From the NCBI RefSeq assembly GCF_000024025.1, contig NC_013131.1:5208001-5272000 (forward strand): DNA of 64,000 nucleotides. The letters run 5' to 3'. The DNA is from Catenulispora acidiphila DSM 44928. GTDB taxonomy: Bacteria > Actinomycetota > Actinomycetes > Streptomycetales > Catenulisporaceae. The position numbers and the translations under genes were made by a program. Every line of letters begins with the position of its first letter. Positions within the stretch are counted from its first letter, which is position 1. The notes beneath the pieces are model-generated. The model was given only the letters and a program-made list of their open reading frames with translations. It ran no database searches and had not been told where the DNA came from. Shown here in pieces: positions 8,777 through 17,178 of the stretch.

Positions 8777-9472
8777 ATGTCCGAACAGCCTCCCGCCGCC
8801 GACCGTCCCCGGGTCCTGTTCATCGTCAGCGCCGCGCACCAGCTGACCATGAAGGACGCCACCCTTCTCACCACCGGCTTCTGGGCCGAGGAACTTCTCG
8901 TGCCGCACCAGGCGTTCACGCAGGCCGGCTTCGACGTCAAGTTCGCCACCCCGGCCGGCCTGGTCCCGCAGCCCGACCCGCGAAGCCTGAACGCCCACGA
9001 CGGCGCCGAGCTGGACCACCTCCCGGACCTGCGCACCCCGCTGGTCCTGGACGACGTCGAACTCGACGGCTACGAAGCCCTCTTCGTCCCCGGCGGCCAC
9101 GCACCCCTCGAGGACCTGGCCACCGACCGCGTCGCCGGGACCCTCATCACCGACGCCCTCACAGCCGGCAAACCAGTCGGCGCAGTCTGCCACGGTCCAG
9201 CCGCCTTCCTCGCCGCCCACCGCCCCGATGGCACCCCCGCCATCGCCGGCTACCGCATCACCGCCTTCACCGACGAAGAGGAACGCCAAGGCGGCCTCGC
9301 GGACAACATGCGCTACCTCCTGGAGGACAAGCTCGTCGAGCTCGGCGCCGACTTCGTCCAAGGCCCGGCGTTCCACGAGCACACCGAGACCGACCGGAAT
9401 CTGCACACCGGGCAGAATCCGCAGTCGTCGGCGCAGATCGCCGCGGACATGCTGGAGGCTTTGGGGCGGTAG
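8777..9472 (+). CDS. DJ-1/PfpI family protein (type 1 glutamine amidotransferase-like)
   Basis: A 231-residue DJ-1/PfpI protein. The nucleophile elbow is GAVCHGPAAF, with Cys138-His139, and an upstream glutamate (TGFWAEE, residues 33-39) is in the usual place. LFVPGGHAPLEDL is the family glycine motif. The best match is the HSP31/YDR533-like branch, whose members act as glyoxalase III or deglycase, or as general stress proteins. ATG 8777 starts the conserved first strand (PRVLFIVSAAHQ). It is monocistronic. Confidence 0.9.
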   Translation: MSEQPPAADRPRVLFIVSAAHQLTMKDATLLTTGFWAEELLVPHQAFTQAGFDVKFATPAGLVPQPDPRSLNAHDGAELDHLPDLRTPLVLDDVELDGYEALFVPGGHAPLEDLATDRVAGTLITDALTAGKPVGAVCHGPAAFLAAHRPDGTPAIAGYRITAFTDEEERQGGLADNMRYLLEDKLVELGADFVQGPAFHEHTETDRNLHTGQNPQSSAQIAADMLEALGR

Positions 9473-9558
9473 CAGAGCACAGAGCGCGGCGACGGAGCCC
9501 GGGTTGCTGCCCCGGGCTCCTTCGCCGTGCTCGTTGTGGTCCTTGTCGTCGTCGGTGC

Positions 9559-10734
9559 TCAGTACCGCAGCGCCGCCGCCACCCCCGCGGCGTCCGCCAG
9601 CGTCCCGTCCGGCACGAACAGGATCTGCGCGCCGCTCTCCACGGCGTTCTCGACCAGCTGCTCGACGATGTCGGTGTCGACGCCGGGCTCCGGCGGCTCG
9701 AAGTCCTCCTTCGGCTGCGGCAGGGTGACCGGTTCGGGGTAGGGGACGGTGGCCAGGTCGCGGCCGTCGCCGCCGATTCTGCCGGCGATCAGCAGGCCCT
9801 CCTCGACGAGGAGGCGCTGGACGCGCTTGTCGGCGGTCGCGGTCCAGACCTCGGCCGGGCCGCCGGCGTACTTGTTCTGGGAGCGGGCGTCCTGCAGCTC
9901 CGTTACGGCTGCGGCGACCTGCTCGGCGCGGTAGGCCTCGACCGCCGGTGCGACGCGCTTGGCCAGGTCGGAAGGGGTGTCCTTGTCCATGCCGGTCAGG
10001 GGCAGGGTGCCGGCGACCACGTCGTGGTGGCCGGTGAGGTCCAGGAACGCCGCGAGGATCTTGTCGCCGCCGATGACGAACAGCGGGAGGCCGTCGTGGG
10101 CCTTCAGGGCGCGGCCGAGGTTCTTGTCGACGGTGCGCAAGTACTGCTTCACGTACTCCTCGTGCGCCTCGTACGGCTGCGCGCGCGGGATGGGCCCGGG
10201 TACCGCGTCCTCCGGCGAGGGGATGGCCGGCGCGTCGGGGAAGCCGTGCTCCTTCACCTCCCGCAGCCGCGACGCCGCGCCCCGGTACAGCCGGCACATC
10301 TCCTGGTCCAGCACCAGCACCAGGTACGGCCACGAACGCTGCTCGGCGGCGGCCAGGTAGCGCGTCAGATACCGGTCGGCGAACTCCACCCGCGGCAGCA
10401 CCTCGGCATCCGTCGGCACCTGCCAGACCTGCGTCGGATTCGCCGCACTGACGTAGACGACCAGCTCACCGGCCGGCACACCCGGATCCACCAGCTCCGC
10501 GACAGCCTCCGGCGACAGCTTCCCATCCCGCAGCGCCAGCCGCACCTCCCGCTCGACCTCGGCATCCTCAGCGAGCTGCCGCTGCGCCTCGGTGCACAAC
10601 CCGCGCAGCAGAATGCGGTCCTTCTCACTGAAGGGCGCCTTCGGATCGACCGGCATGACCATCGTCACCGCCGGATAAGGACGCGGCGAACGCAGCGTGG
10701 CCAGGGTTTCGGGCGTCAGTTCGGAGATGTCCAC
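9559..10734 (-). CDS. Bacterial eRF1-like protein (baeRF family)
   Basis: About 391 residues. The N-terminal part (LRSPRPYPAVTMVMPVDPKAPFSEKDRILLRGLCTEA) and the middle (RSWPYLVLVLDQEMCRLYRG, then LPLFVIGGDKILAAFLDL) follow the layout of bacterial relatives of archaeo-eukaryotic release factors. The C-terminus (GAQILFVPDGTLADAAGVAAALRY) is their L7Ae-like end. Such proteins are proposed to act on stalled ribosomes or tRNA, but most are untested. GTG 10734 (VDISELTPETLATL) was chosen to fit the family start. It has no clear ribosome binding site, so the start is uncertain. Confidence 0.75.
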   Translation of the reverse strand: MDISELTPETLATLRSPRPYPAVTMVMPVDPKAPFSEKDRILLRGLCTEAQRQLAEDAEVEREVRLALRDGKLSPEAVAELVDPGVPAGELVVYVSAANPTQVWQVPTDAEVLPRVEFADRYLTRYLAAAEQRSWPYLVLVLDQEMCRLYRGAASRLREVKEHGFPDAPAIPSPEDAVPGPIPRAQPYEAHEEYVKQYLRTVDKNLGRALKAHDGLPLFVIGGDKILAAFLDLTGHHDVVAGTLPLTGMDKDTPSDLAKRVAPAVEAYRAEQVAAAVTELQDARSQNKYAGGPAEVWTATADKRVQRLLVEEGLLIAGRIGGDGRDLATVPYPEPVTLPQPKEDFEPPEPGVDTDIVEQLVENAVESGAQILFVPDGTLADAAGVAAALRY

Positions 10735-11072
10735 CCCGCCACTGTCGCGCGCGCTGTCGGCGGGGACCTGTCGTTGAATCCATTCGTGTGGCGGGGCGGA
10801 TACCCCGCGGCTTCGGCGAGCGGCTCGGCGAGTGCGGCGACCAGCCTCACAGCCCGGTCGCCGCACACCGCCTATTGTGCAGCGACCGCGGTTCCTGCGG
10901 CGGGTCCGGTACTTTGGCAGCGTCCTCAGAGGAGTTCACGGCGACAGCTGTCTGCCGGTTCGCGGCGCGGGCGCTACCCGGATGGCCCATTCGGGGCGTC
11001 GGATCCGTACCCCGGGAGATGCGATCGGCGAGGATTGCCCTATTGGCGCTCGTATCGGGACAGGGAGCCGCG
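10735..11072. other. Divergent intergenic region, no gene seen
   Basis: This separates the baeRF gene (minus) from the DUF2254 gene (plus). Frames run open through it but lack coding character or a ribosome binding site at any ATG. TTGAAT at 10774 with GATACC at 10799 is a loose promoter-like pair with an over-long spacer. No repeat or hairpin stands out. Confidence 0.4.
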
Positions 11073-12416
11073 TTGACGCACGTCGAGCTGCGGCCCGGCT
11101 GGCGCCGGGAGGCGCTGCGCACCAGCCTGTGGTGGGTGCCGACGCTGGAGGTCGGGGCGGCGTTCCTGCTGTTCTGGGGCGGGTACCTGCTCGACCGCGC
11201 CGCCTACAACGGCACGCTCAAGCTGCCGTCCTGGGTGATCAGCGGCAACGCCGACGCCTCGCGGCAGATCCTGGCGGCGCTCGCCGCGGCGGTCATCACG
11301 GTGATCGGCGTGGTGTTCTCGGTGATCCTGGTCGCCCTGACGCTGGCGGCGAACCAGCTCGGACCGCGGATGCTGCGCAACTTCATGCGCGACCGCGGGA
11401 CGCAGTGGACGCTGGGCACGTTCGTCGGCACGTTCACCTTCGCGATCCTGGTGCTGATCTCGATCGGGCCGGGCAAGCACGGCGACTTCGTCCCGCACGC
11501 CTCGATCAGCGCGGTGCTGTTCCTGGCGCTGGTCGACGTCTTCATCCTGATCTACTTCATCCACCACATCGCGGTGCAGATCCAGCTGCCCTACGTCATC
11601 GCCTCCATCGCCTCCGACGTGGTGAAGGCGATCGAGGGTGAGGCGGCACCGCCTGCGGGCGGACCGAAGCTCGGGCCCACGCCCCAGGAGATCCTGGCGA
11701 CGCTGAAGGACGAGCACGGCGTGGTCACCGCATCGGAGAGCGGATACCTGCAGTACGTCTCGCACTCCAAGCTCGTCCGCATCGCCACCGAGGCGGACGC
11801 GGTGATCCACCTCCTCTACCGCCCCGGCCACTTCATCGTCGCCGGCCGCCTCCTGGCGACAGTCACCCCGCCGGACGCCGCCCCGCACGTCAAGGAGGCG
11901 CTGCGGCGGGCGCACCTGAACGGGCCGTACCGGTCCCTGACGCAGGACATCTCCTTCGGCATCGACCAGCTGGTGGAGATCGCCGTCCGCGCGCTGTCCC
12001 AAGCGGTCAACGACCCCTTCACGGCCCTGACCTGCATCGACTGGATCGGCGACAGCCTGCGCCAGGTGGCACTGCGCTGGCACCCGCAGGTGGTCCACCG
12101 GGACCGCGCGGGCTACGTGCGCCTGATCCGGACCCAGGCCTCCTACGACCGCCTGGTCCGCCGCGGGTTCGAGAAGGTGCGCCAAGCCAGCGGCGGCGTG
12201 CCGTCGGTGATGATCAGGGAGCTGCAAGCGCTGAAGGAGATCATGGCGCAGGCGCCGCGCGTGGAGCAGTACGCGGTGCTGCGCGAGCAGGCGGACATGA
12301 TCAAGACGTCGGCGGAGCAGTCGATCCCGGAGCCGCGGGACCTGGCGGACGTCGTGAGCGTGTACGACGAGCTGGTGGCGCTGCATGAGCGGTTGTTGCG
12401 GGAGACGGGGGATTAG
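11073..12416 (+). CDS. DUF2254 predicted membrane protein
   Basis: About 447 residues with start TTG 11073, supported by GGGAG at 11063-11067. The following REALRTSLWWVPTLEVGAAF is the usual DUF2254 opening. Four hydrophobic helices occupy roughly the first 165 residues (LWWVPTLEVGAAFLLFWGG; ILAALAAAVITVIGVVFSVI; WTLGTFVGTFTFAILVLISI; ISAVLFLALVDVFILIYFI). A large soluble domain follows, with the conserved AVNDPFTALTCIDWIGDSL. No function is established for the family. A longer form using upstream in-frame starts cannot be excluded. Confidence 0.85.
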   Translation: MTHVELRPGWRREALRTSLWWVPTLEVGAAFLLFWGGYLLDRAAYNGTLKLPSWVISGNADASRQILAALAAAVITVIGVVFSVILVALTLAANQLGPRMLRNFMRDRGTQWTLGTFVGTFTFAILVLISIGPGKHGDFVPHASISAVLFLALVDVFILIYFIHHIAVQIQLPYVIASIASDVVKAIEGEAAPPAGGPKLGPTPQEILATLKDEHGVVTASESGYLQYVSHSKLVRIATEADAVIHLLYRPGHFIVAGRLLATVTPPDAAPHVKEALRRAHLNGPYRSLTQDISFGIDQLVEIAVRALSQAVNDPFTALTCIDWIGDSLRQVALRWHPQVVHRDRAGYVRLIRTQASYDRLVRRGFEKVRQASGGVPSVMIRELQALKEIMAQAPRVEQYAVLREQADMIKTSAEQSIPEPRDLADVVSVYDELVALHERLLRETGD

Positions 12417-12423
12417 AGGTGCC

Positions 12424-12466
12424 GCAGCTCCCCAAGCCGGCCGCGTGGCTCGGCTCAGGGAGCTGC
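12424..12466. terminator. Hairpin GCAGCTCCC ... GGGAGCTGC after the DUF2254 gene
   Basis: A perfect 9-bp stem (12424-12432 with 12458-12466) and a 25-base loop, directly after the DUF2254 stop and before the convergent DUF1963 stop. There is no T-run. It could end transcription from either side. Confidence 0.55.
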
Positions 12467-12490
12467 GAAGGCTACCGTCTCTTTCTTGCT

Positions 12491-12527
12491 CGCTCTTACG
12501 CGCTCTTACTCGCCCTTACTCGCTCTG
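12491..12527. repeat. Four 10-bp tandem repeats (CGCTCTTACN) covering a stop codon
   Basis: Imperfect 10-bp units CGCTCTTACG, CGCTCTTACT, CGCCCTTACT and CGCTCTGCCA run from 12491 to 12530. The stop codon of the minus-strand DUF1963 gene (12516-12518) lies inside the array, so slippage here could alter the protein's end. Confidence 0.8.
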
Positions 12528-13403
12528 CCAGGTGAACGTCGCCTTGGCGAAGTCGCGGGCGGCGAGGTCGTCGCGGCGGATGAGCCAGTACAGGCGGCCG
12601 GTGTCGCCCCATTCCATGGCGGCGCGGGCGTCGCTGTCGACCTGCATCAGCATCACCAGCTCCGGGAGGAGGGCTTTGCGGGCGGCCTTGGCGGTGTCGT
12701 CGCCGCCGGGGGCGAGGACGTGGGTGACTTCCTTGGTGACCGAGCCGGCCTTGGGCAGGGCGTAGCCGCCGACGCGGTGGTGCGGGGAGTGGTCGCGGCC
12801 GAAGGTGGTCAGGGCGTCGTAGAAGCCGTCGCCGTCGGCGTCGCCTACCGTCGGGTACTCGGTGTAGTCGTCGTCGGCGGCCGGGTCCTCGCCCTCGCCG
12901 AAGGCTGCGACCAGGGCCGCGTTCTCGTTGTCGGGGGCGGTCGCTATCAACTCGCCGGTGAGCATGACGCGGGGGAAGGCCTCCAGGCCCTCCGGTGCGG
13001 GACGGGAGGCGACGCCTTCGGCGTCTTCGGGCACGTAGATGACGCGTGTGCCGCCTTTGATGCTGTCGGGGTCCAGGTACTGCACCGCGTCCTCGCCGAC
13101 GCCGTTGAAGTAGAAGAAGGACAGCATGCCGGAGTCCGGCACGGGGATGTCCAGTTCCGAGACCGGGATCTCGCCGCAGTCCAGCGCCGCCACGAACGAC
13201 AGCGGACCGTGGCCCTCCCACACCGGCCACTCCACGTCCGCCGGCAGCAGCGGGTCCCCGCCGAGGTAGCCGACCAGCGGCTCACCGTCGTTCTGCAGGC
13301 GCAGGTGGAACCCCGGGCGCAGCAGCTCGATCCACTTCTTGGCGTTCTCCGGGCTGAAGAAACGCCGGCCGGCCTCGGCCAGCGGTGACTCACTGATCTC
13401 CAT
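12516..13403 (-). CDS. DUF1963 (YwqG-like) protein
   Basis: A 295-residue soluble protein of the DUF1963/YwqG family. The signature is GYLGGDPLLPADVEWPVWEGHGPLSFVAALDCGEIP, typical of the family's N-terminal barrel, followed by MLSFFYFNGVG and the C-terminal ELVMLMQVDSDARAAMEWGDTGRLYWLI. Family members have no proven activity. The ATG at 13403 gives the usual length; the ribosome binding site is weak. The coding end runs into a tandem repeat. Confidence 0.85.
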   Translation of the reverse strand: MEISESPLAEAGRRFFSPENAKKWIELLRPGFHLRLQNDGEPLVGYLGGDPLLPADVEWPVWEGHGPLSFVAALDCGEIPVSELDIPVPDSGMLSFFYFNGVGEDAVQYLDPDSIKGGTRVIYVPEDAEGVASRPAPEGLEAFPRVMLTGELIATAPDNENAALVAAFGEGEDPAADDDYTEYPTVGDADGDGFYDALTTFGRDHSPHHRVGGYALPKAGSVTKEVTHVLAPGGDDTAKAARKALLPELVMLMQVDSDARAAMEWGDTGRLYWLIRRDDLAARDFAKATFTWQSE

Positions 13404-13499
13404 GCGCGGAATGCTTTCAGGTGTCCGCGCGCGCGACAACCCGTTGCGGGATGTTCGTGCCGGAAGCCTAAGAGTTCTGTCCTGCGCCACACTCGGCTC

Positions 13500-13844
13500 A
13501 TGACGATCTACCACATCGCCTCGCGAACCGACTGGACTGACGCCCTCACGACAGGCGCGTATCATGTCTCCACTCGAGGTCGCACGGTCGAGCAGGAGGG
13601 GTTCATCCACGCCTCCACGGCGCCTCAAGTCGCCGGCGTCGCGAACGCCTACTACGCCGACGCCGAGGACCTCGTCCTGCTCGTCATCGATCCCGAGCGG
13701 CTGACCGCGCCGCTGAGGTACGACGCGGTCCCCGGCGCCGACGAGCCGTTCCCGCACATCTACGGACCGCTGAACGCCGACGCCGTCACCGGCACCGCCG
13801 AGCTGCGCCGGGATGCCGACGGCCGGTACGTCTTCGAGGGCTGA
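13500..13844 (+). CDS. DUF952 family protein
   Basis: A 114-residue protein whose pattern IYHIASRTDW ... FIHASTAPQVAGVANAYY ... LVLLVIDPERL ... FPHIYGPLNADAV is the DUF952 family from end to end. Family structures resemble ADP-ribosyltransferase folds, but no activity is shown. The ATG at 13500 is the family start. It is divergent from the DUF1963 gene and about 150 bases upstream of the nucleotidyltransferase gene on the same strand. Confidence 0.88.
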   Translation: MTIYHIASRTDWTDALTTGAYHVSTRGRTVEQEGFIHASTAPQVAGVANAYYADAEDLVLLVIDPERLTAPLRYDAVPGADEPFPHIYGPLNADAVTGTAELRRDADGRYVFEG

Positions 13845-13998
13845 TCCGCGTCGCAGTGCCCTGCTCGATGCGGCTGGATCGCGCCATACCCAGTCAGGCA
13901 TCGCATATCGGGTGCGGTGGCACGCACTCTGGGGAATGGGTCGAACAAGGTCGAAAAAGACATCGTCCCCCGTCCCCCTCTTCGGAAGGTGTCACCCC

Positions 13999-15078
13999 GT
14001 GTATTCGATGATCCTGGCCGGCGGCAGCGGAACCCGGCTGTGGCCGCTGTCCCGGGCCGCGAACCCCAAGTTCCTGCACCGTCTCGGCGGAACCGACCAG
14101 ACACTGCTGCAGGCGACCGTGGCCCGGGTGTCCGCGCTGTCGCACCCGGACCAGGTCTACGTCGTGACCGGGGTAGCGCACGCCGCGGCGGTGGCCCGCC
14201 AGCTGCCGCGCGTGCCCGAGGACAACATCCTGGTCGAGCCGGCGCCGCGCGATTCGCTGGCGGCGATAGGGCTGGCCGCCGCGGTGATCGCGCGCCGTGA
14301 TCCGGAAGCTGTGGTCGCCGTGTACTCGGCGGACCATCTGATAGGCAGACAGGAACGCTTCGAGGAACTGATACGCCTGGCCGCCGACGCGGCCGAAACC
14401 GGGGCACTGGTGACCGTCGGGATCCGCCCCACCCGCGCCGAGACCGGCTTCGGCTACCTGCACCGGACCGAGCAGATCGCGCCGGGCGTGCACCGGATCG
14501 CCGAGTTCCGGGAGAAGCCGTCAGCCGACGTCGCTGCCGGGTATCTGGCCTCCGGCGAGTATCTGTGGAACGCGGGCATGTTCGTCTTTCAGGTCCGGGC
14601 GTTCCTGGCCGAGCTGGAGCGGCAGCGTCCGCGGCTGCACGCCGGGATCGCCGCCATCATCGAGGCCTGGGACGGTCCGGACCACGAGATCGTATTCGGC
14701 GCGGTGTGGGACGACTTGGAGAAGATCTCCGTGGATTACGGCGTCATGGAGGGCGCTGCCGCGGCGGGCAAGGTGGTCACGGTCCCGGCCGACTTCCCGT
14801 GGAGCAACATAGGCGATTTCCACTCCCTCGGGGAGTCGCTGGACGGCGACGCCGACGGGAACGTGGTCCTCACCGACGCGGCGGTGCCGACGCTGCGCGG
14901 GGTCGAGGACTCGGTGGTGGTGTCCACGACCGGCCGGGTGGTGGCGGTCGTCGGGCTGCGGGACGTGGTGGTCGTGGACACCGAGGACGCGCTGCTGGTG
15001 TGCCCGCGCGACCGGGCGCACGAGGTGAAGCAGGTGGTGGACGGGCTCAGGGCGGACGGGCACGCGGCGCACGTGTGA
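13999..15078 (+). CDS. manC: Mannose-1-phosphate guanylyltransferase
   Basis: A 359-residue nucleotidyltransferase that makes GDP-mannose from mannose-1-phosphate and GTP for polysaccharide, glycolipid and glycoprotein synthesis. The N-terminus YSMILAGGSGTRLWPLSRAA followed by NPKFL is the GTP-binding signature, and FREKPSADVAAGYLASGEYLWNAGMFVF is the FVEKP motif with the metal-binding region. SVDYGVMEGA and FPWSNIGDF are further family motifs. The C-terminal type II isomerase domain of bifunctional enzymes is absent. GTG 13999 follows GGAAGG at the right distance. Confidence 0.9.
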   Translation: MYSMILAGGSGTRLWPLSRAANPKFLHRLGGTDQTLLQATVARVSALSHPDQVYVVTGVAHAAAVARQLPRVPEDNILVEPAPRDSLAAIGLAAAVIARRDPEAVVAVYSADHLIGRQERFEELIRLAADAAETGALVTVGIRPTRAETGFGYLHRTEQIAPGVHRIAEFREKPSADVAAGYLASGEYLWNAGMFVFQVRAFLAELERQRPRLHAGIAAIIEAWDGPDHEIVFGAVWDDLEKISVDYGVMEGAAAAGKVVTVPADFPWSNIGDFHSLGESLDGDADGNVVLTDAAVPTLRGVEDSVVVSTTGRVVAVVGLRDVVVVDTEDALLVCPRDRAHEVKQVVDGLRADGHAAHV

Positions 15079-15179
15079 CGGGGTTTGTCTGACAGGGCCC
15101 TGATTTTTGACGCAGAGCCCTGAATTTCTAGTCGCCCCCGCTATCGATTCCGACCATCGATCCCTGCTACTGATCCCGC

Positions 15180-15980
15180 TTACACATTCTCGCCGAGGGC
15201 GTACAGATCCTCCGGTACCAGCGTCGCGTTGCGCAGCAGGGCTCGGATCAGGTTGTCGTTCAGCGTGTTGCCGAGCGGTTCGACCATGCCGGGTTCCTTC
15301 ACGATGCCGCGGATCGCGCCCGGGCCGGTTGACAGGCGGGCGCGCAGTTCGGAGATGCGGCGCTCCACGGCCTTGGCCGTCCAGGGGTGGACCGGGTTGG
15401 GCTGGGCCTCGTTCAGGTCGTCGGCGGCCTGCTTCCAGGTGACCGGCGCCGGGTAGGGCTCGCGGCGCAGGTAGCGCTGGCCCAGGGCGATGAGCATCAG
15501 GCGCTCGACCGGGGACAGGTCGGTGACGTCGGAGGTCAGGGTGCGGGCCTGGCCGACGTCGCCGGGGCGGCGGCCGGGCGTGCCGACGATGTGCACCTCC
15601 AGCAGGTGCGTCCGGCGGTTCGGCGTCTCGATGGTCAGCGGCGTGTAGCCGGGCCCGACGGTCACCTCGTGGTGGCGCAGCACCGGTTCGGTGCCGGGCA
15701 TCAGGATCGGGCGGCGGCCCTCGTTGCGCAGCCACCACTCGTCGCCGTCGCAGGTGAAGACCCCCGCGAGCCGGCTGACGAACTCGTCGTCGCCGCCGAT
15801 CACGACGTGCACGTCGGCCTCGGCGCGCCCGAAGTGCAGCGTGAACTTGCGCGGCGGCACCGCGAAGCCGCTGGGCCCGGCCTTGACGAAGATGGTTCCG
15901 GCTGGTGCGGGCGGCACGCCGCCGGCCAGGCTCGGCAGATCCTGCGGCAGGACTTGCGGGATGAAGTCCCGTATTTGCAT
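15180..15980 (-). CDS. FHA-domain-like regulatory protein
   Basis: A 266-residue soluble protein. The first half (FTLHFGRAEADVHVVIGGDDEFVSRLAGVFTCDGDEWWLRNEG ... ILMPGTEP) has the strand pattern and GR/N motifs of a divergent FHA fold, which binds phosphothreonine. The second half is helical (DVTDLSPVERLMLIALGQRYL ... WTAKAVERRISELRARLS), resembling a winged-helix-like module seen in actinomycete FHA proteins. A kinase partner is not adjacent. The start at 15980 is preceded by GAGGAA. A low-complexity Pro/Arg run upstream is unlikely to be coding. Confidence 0.65.
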   Translation of the reverse strand: MQIRDFIPQVLPQDLPSLAGGVPPAPAGTIFVKAGPSGFAVPPRKFTLHFGRAEADVHVVIGGDDEFVSRLAGVFTCDGDEWWLRNEGRRPILMPGTEPVLRHHEVTVGPGYTPLTIETPNRRTHLLEVHIVGTPGRRPGDVGQARTLTSDVTDLSPVERLMLIALGQRYLRREPYPAPVTWKQAADDLNEAQPNPVHPWTAKAVERRISELRARLSTGPGAIRGIVKEPGMVEPLGNTLNDNLIRALLRNATLVPEDLYALGENV

Positions 15981-16123
15981 GCTGGCCCATTTCCTCGGCC
16001 GGCCCGGCGGCGGGTCCGGCGGCGGTCTAAGTGGTGTCCCCAAGGCGTACGCGATGCCCGACGAGCAGCGTACTTCGGATCAGCGGGGAGGGGTCCCGCC
16101 CCCTCGGTGCTCCCATAGTTCCC

Positions 16124-16246
16124 ATGGTGAACACGGATTTCCTCCAGGACGACGACGTCGACAACGAAGCTCCGTACCGGACCTTCGGGCTGGGTCTCAG
16201 GGCCCGGCTGCAAGAGCGAGTAGGCATTCGCCGCGAGCACCTTTGA
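16124..16246 (+). CDS. Possible 40-residue small protein
   Basis: The ATG at 16124 opens a 40-codon frame (MVNTDFLQDDDVDNEAPYRT, then a basic LRARLQERVGIRREHL tail). The third positions look coding-like and the acidic-then-basic layout is not random-looking. There is no ribosome binding site. CATAGT 5-10 bases upstream could be the -10 box of a leaderless message. No family is recognised. Confidence 0.3.
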   Translation: MVNTDFLQDDDVDNEAPYRTFGLGLRARLQERVGIRREHL

Positions 16247-16316
16247 CCGGACTGATCGATCTGATCAAGCGGATCGGATCGGCCGGACAAGGGCTCGAAC
16301 ACGCACACGAGGCTTC

Positions 16317-16960
16317 CGCTGCACCGCCGGCCACGCCGCCGACGGTGCAGCGGAGGGGGTGACTGTCCCACGGCGGGGGCCGCGGGGACAGTCGGCCGGG
16401 ATCGGCCCAGCCAGTGGCCGATACCGGCGCCAGGGCGGGGGAACTGCCTCACCACCGGTCACGGGGCCGGTCGGCGAGGCGGGGCCGGCCGCTCGGCCGG
16501 CGGGGGCCGGGCGGATCGGCCACGGGCGCCGGAGGGGAAGCCGGCACCCGGCAAAGACGGGGGAACGTCCGTCCGACGGTCACGGGGCCGTCCGGCCGGA
16601 CGACGAGGGGGACAGGTCCCGCGGCGGGGGTCCGCGGGCGCCGGGCCGGGATCGGCGACGAGGCCGATCCCGGCGGCCAGGGGGTCGGGCACGGGGGTGC
16701 TTCTCCGACGGTCACGGGGCTGTGCGGCGGGGCGTGGGGGTCGGGTCGGCGGCGGGAGCCGACCCGGAGCAGGACAGGGGTGCTTCGCCGCTCGGCGCGA
16801 TGTCGGTCGGCGGGGCGAGGCGGAACCAGCAGGGTGCTTCACCGCCGGTCACGGGGCCGGTCGGCGGGGCGCAGGGGTCGGGTCGGCCGGGGGTCGGCCT
16901 GAAAGCAGGGCAGCGCGACGCGCCGCCTCTCCGACGGTCACGGGGCCGTGCGGCGGGGCG
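16317..16960. repeat. Array of conserved CGGTCACGGGGCCG blocks and strong hairpins
   Basis: The region from 16247 to 17178 has no convincing gene. It holds a series of long inverted repeats: 16317-16352 (10-bp stem), 16361-16393 (9 bp), 16396-16427 (13 bp, one mismatch), 16484-16501 (7-8 bp), 16645-16674 (12 bp perfect, six-base loop) and 16742-16766 (9 bp). Interspersed are near-identical blocks around CGGTCACGGGGCCG at 16456, 16577, 16709, 16846 and 16935, several led by GGTGCTTC (16696, 16779, 16833). Block spacings of 121, 132, 137 and 89 do not keep one reading frame, arguing against protein coding. It lies upstream of the NlpC/P60 gene. Confidence 0.7.
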
Positions 16961-17178
16961 GTTTCGTCGTGTGCGGCGACGGTTGGGTCGGTGTCTCGGC
17001 GGTGGGGGCGACAGGACTCGAGTTTGGTCACCCTTGGTTCCGTGTTCCGGGCAGGTGGCGGGTCAGGGCGCTGCGCCGTCCGGGGGTGAGCAGGTATGGG
17101 GGGTGGCGGGGGGCGGTAGGACGATCTTCGGATATTCGCAGGAATCTGTCCTGCTCCGGACCGAGGGAAGTGAACGGG

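Noticed and set aside
16449-16715. Minus-strand protein with repeated GPVTVGE peptides
   Set aside because: The repeated peptide falls in different frames because block spacing (121, 132, 137, 89) is not kept in threes.
16961-17178. Cyclic-di-AMP (ydaO-type) riboswitch upstream of the NlpC/P60 gene
   Set aside because: This class often precedes such hydrolases, but I could not match its conserved core by eye. A covariance-model search would decide.
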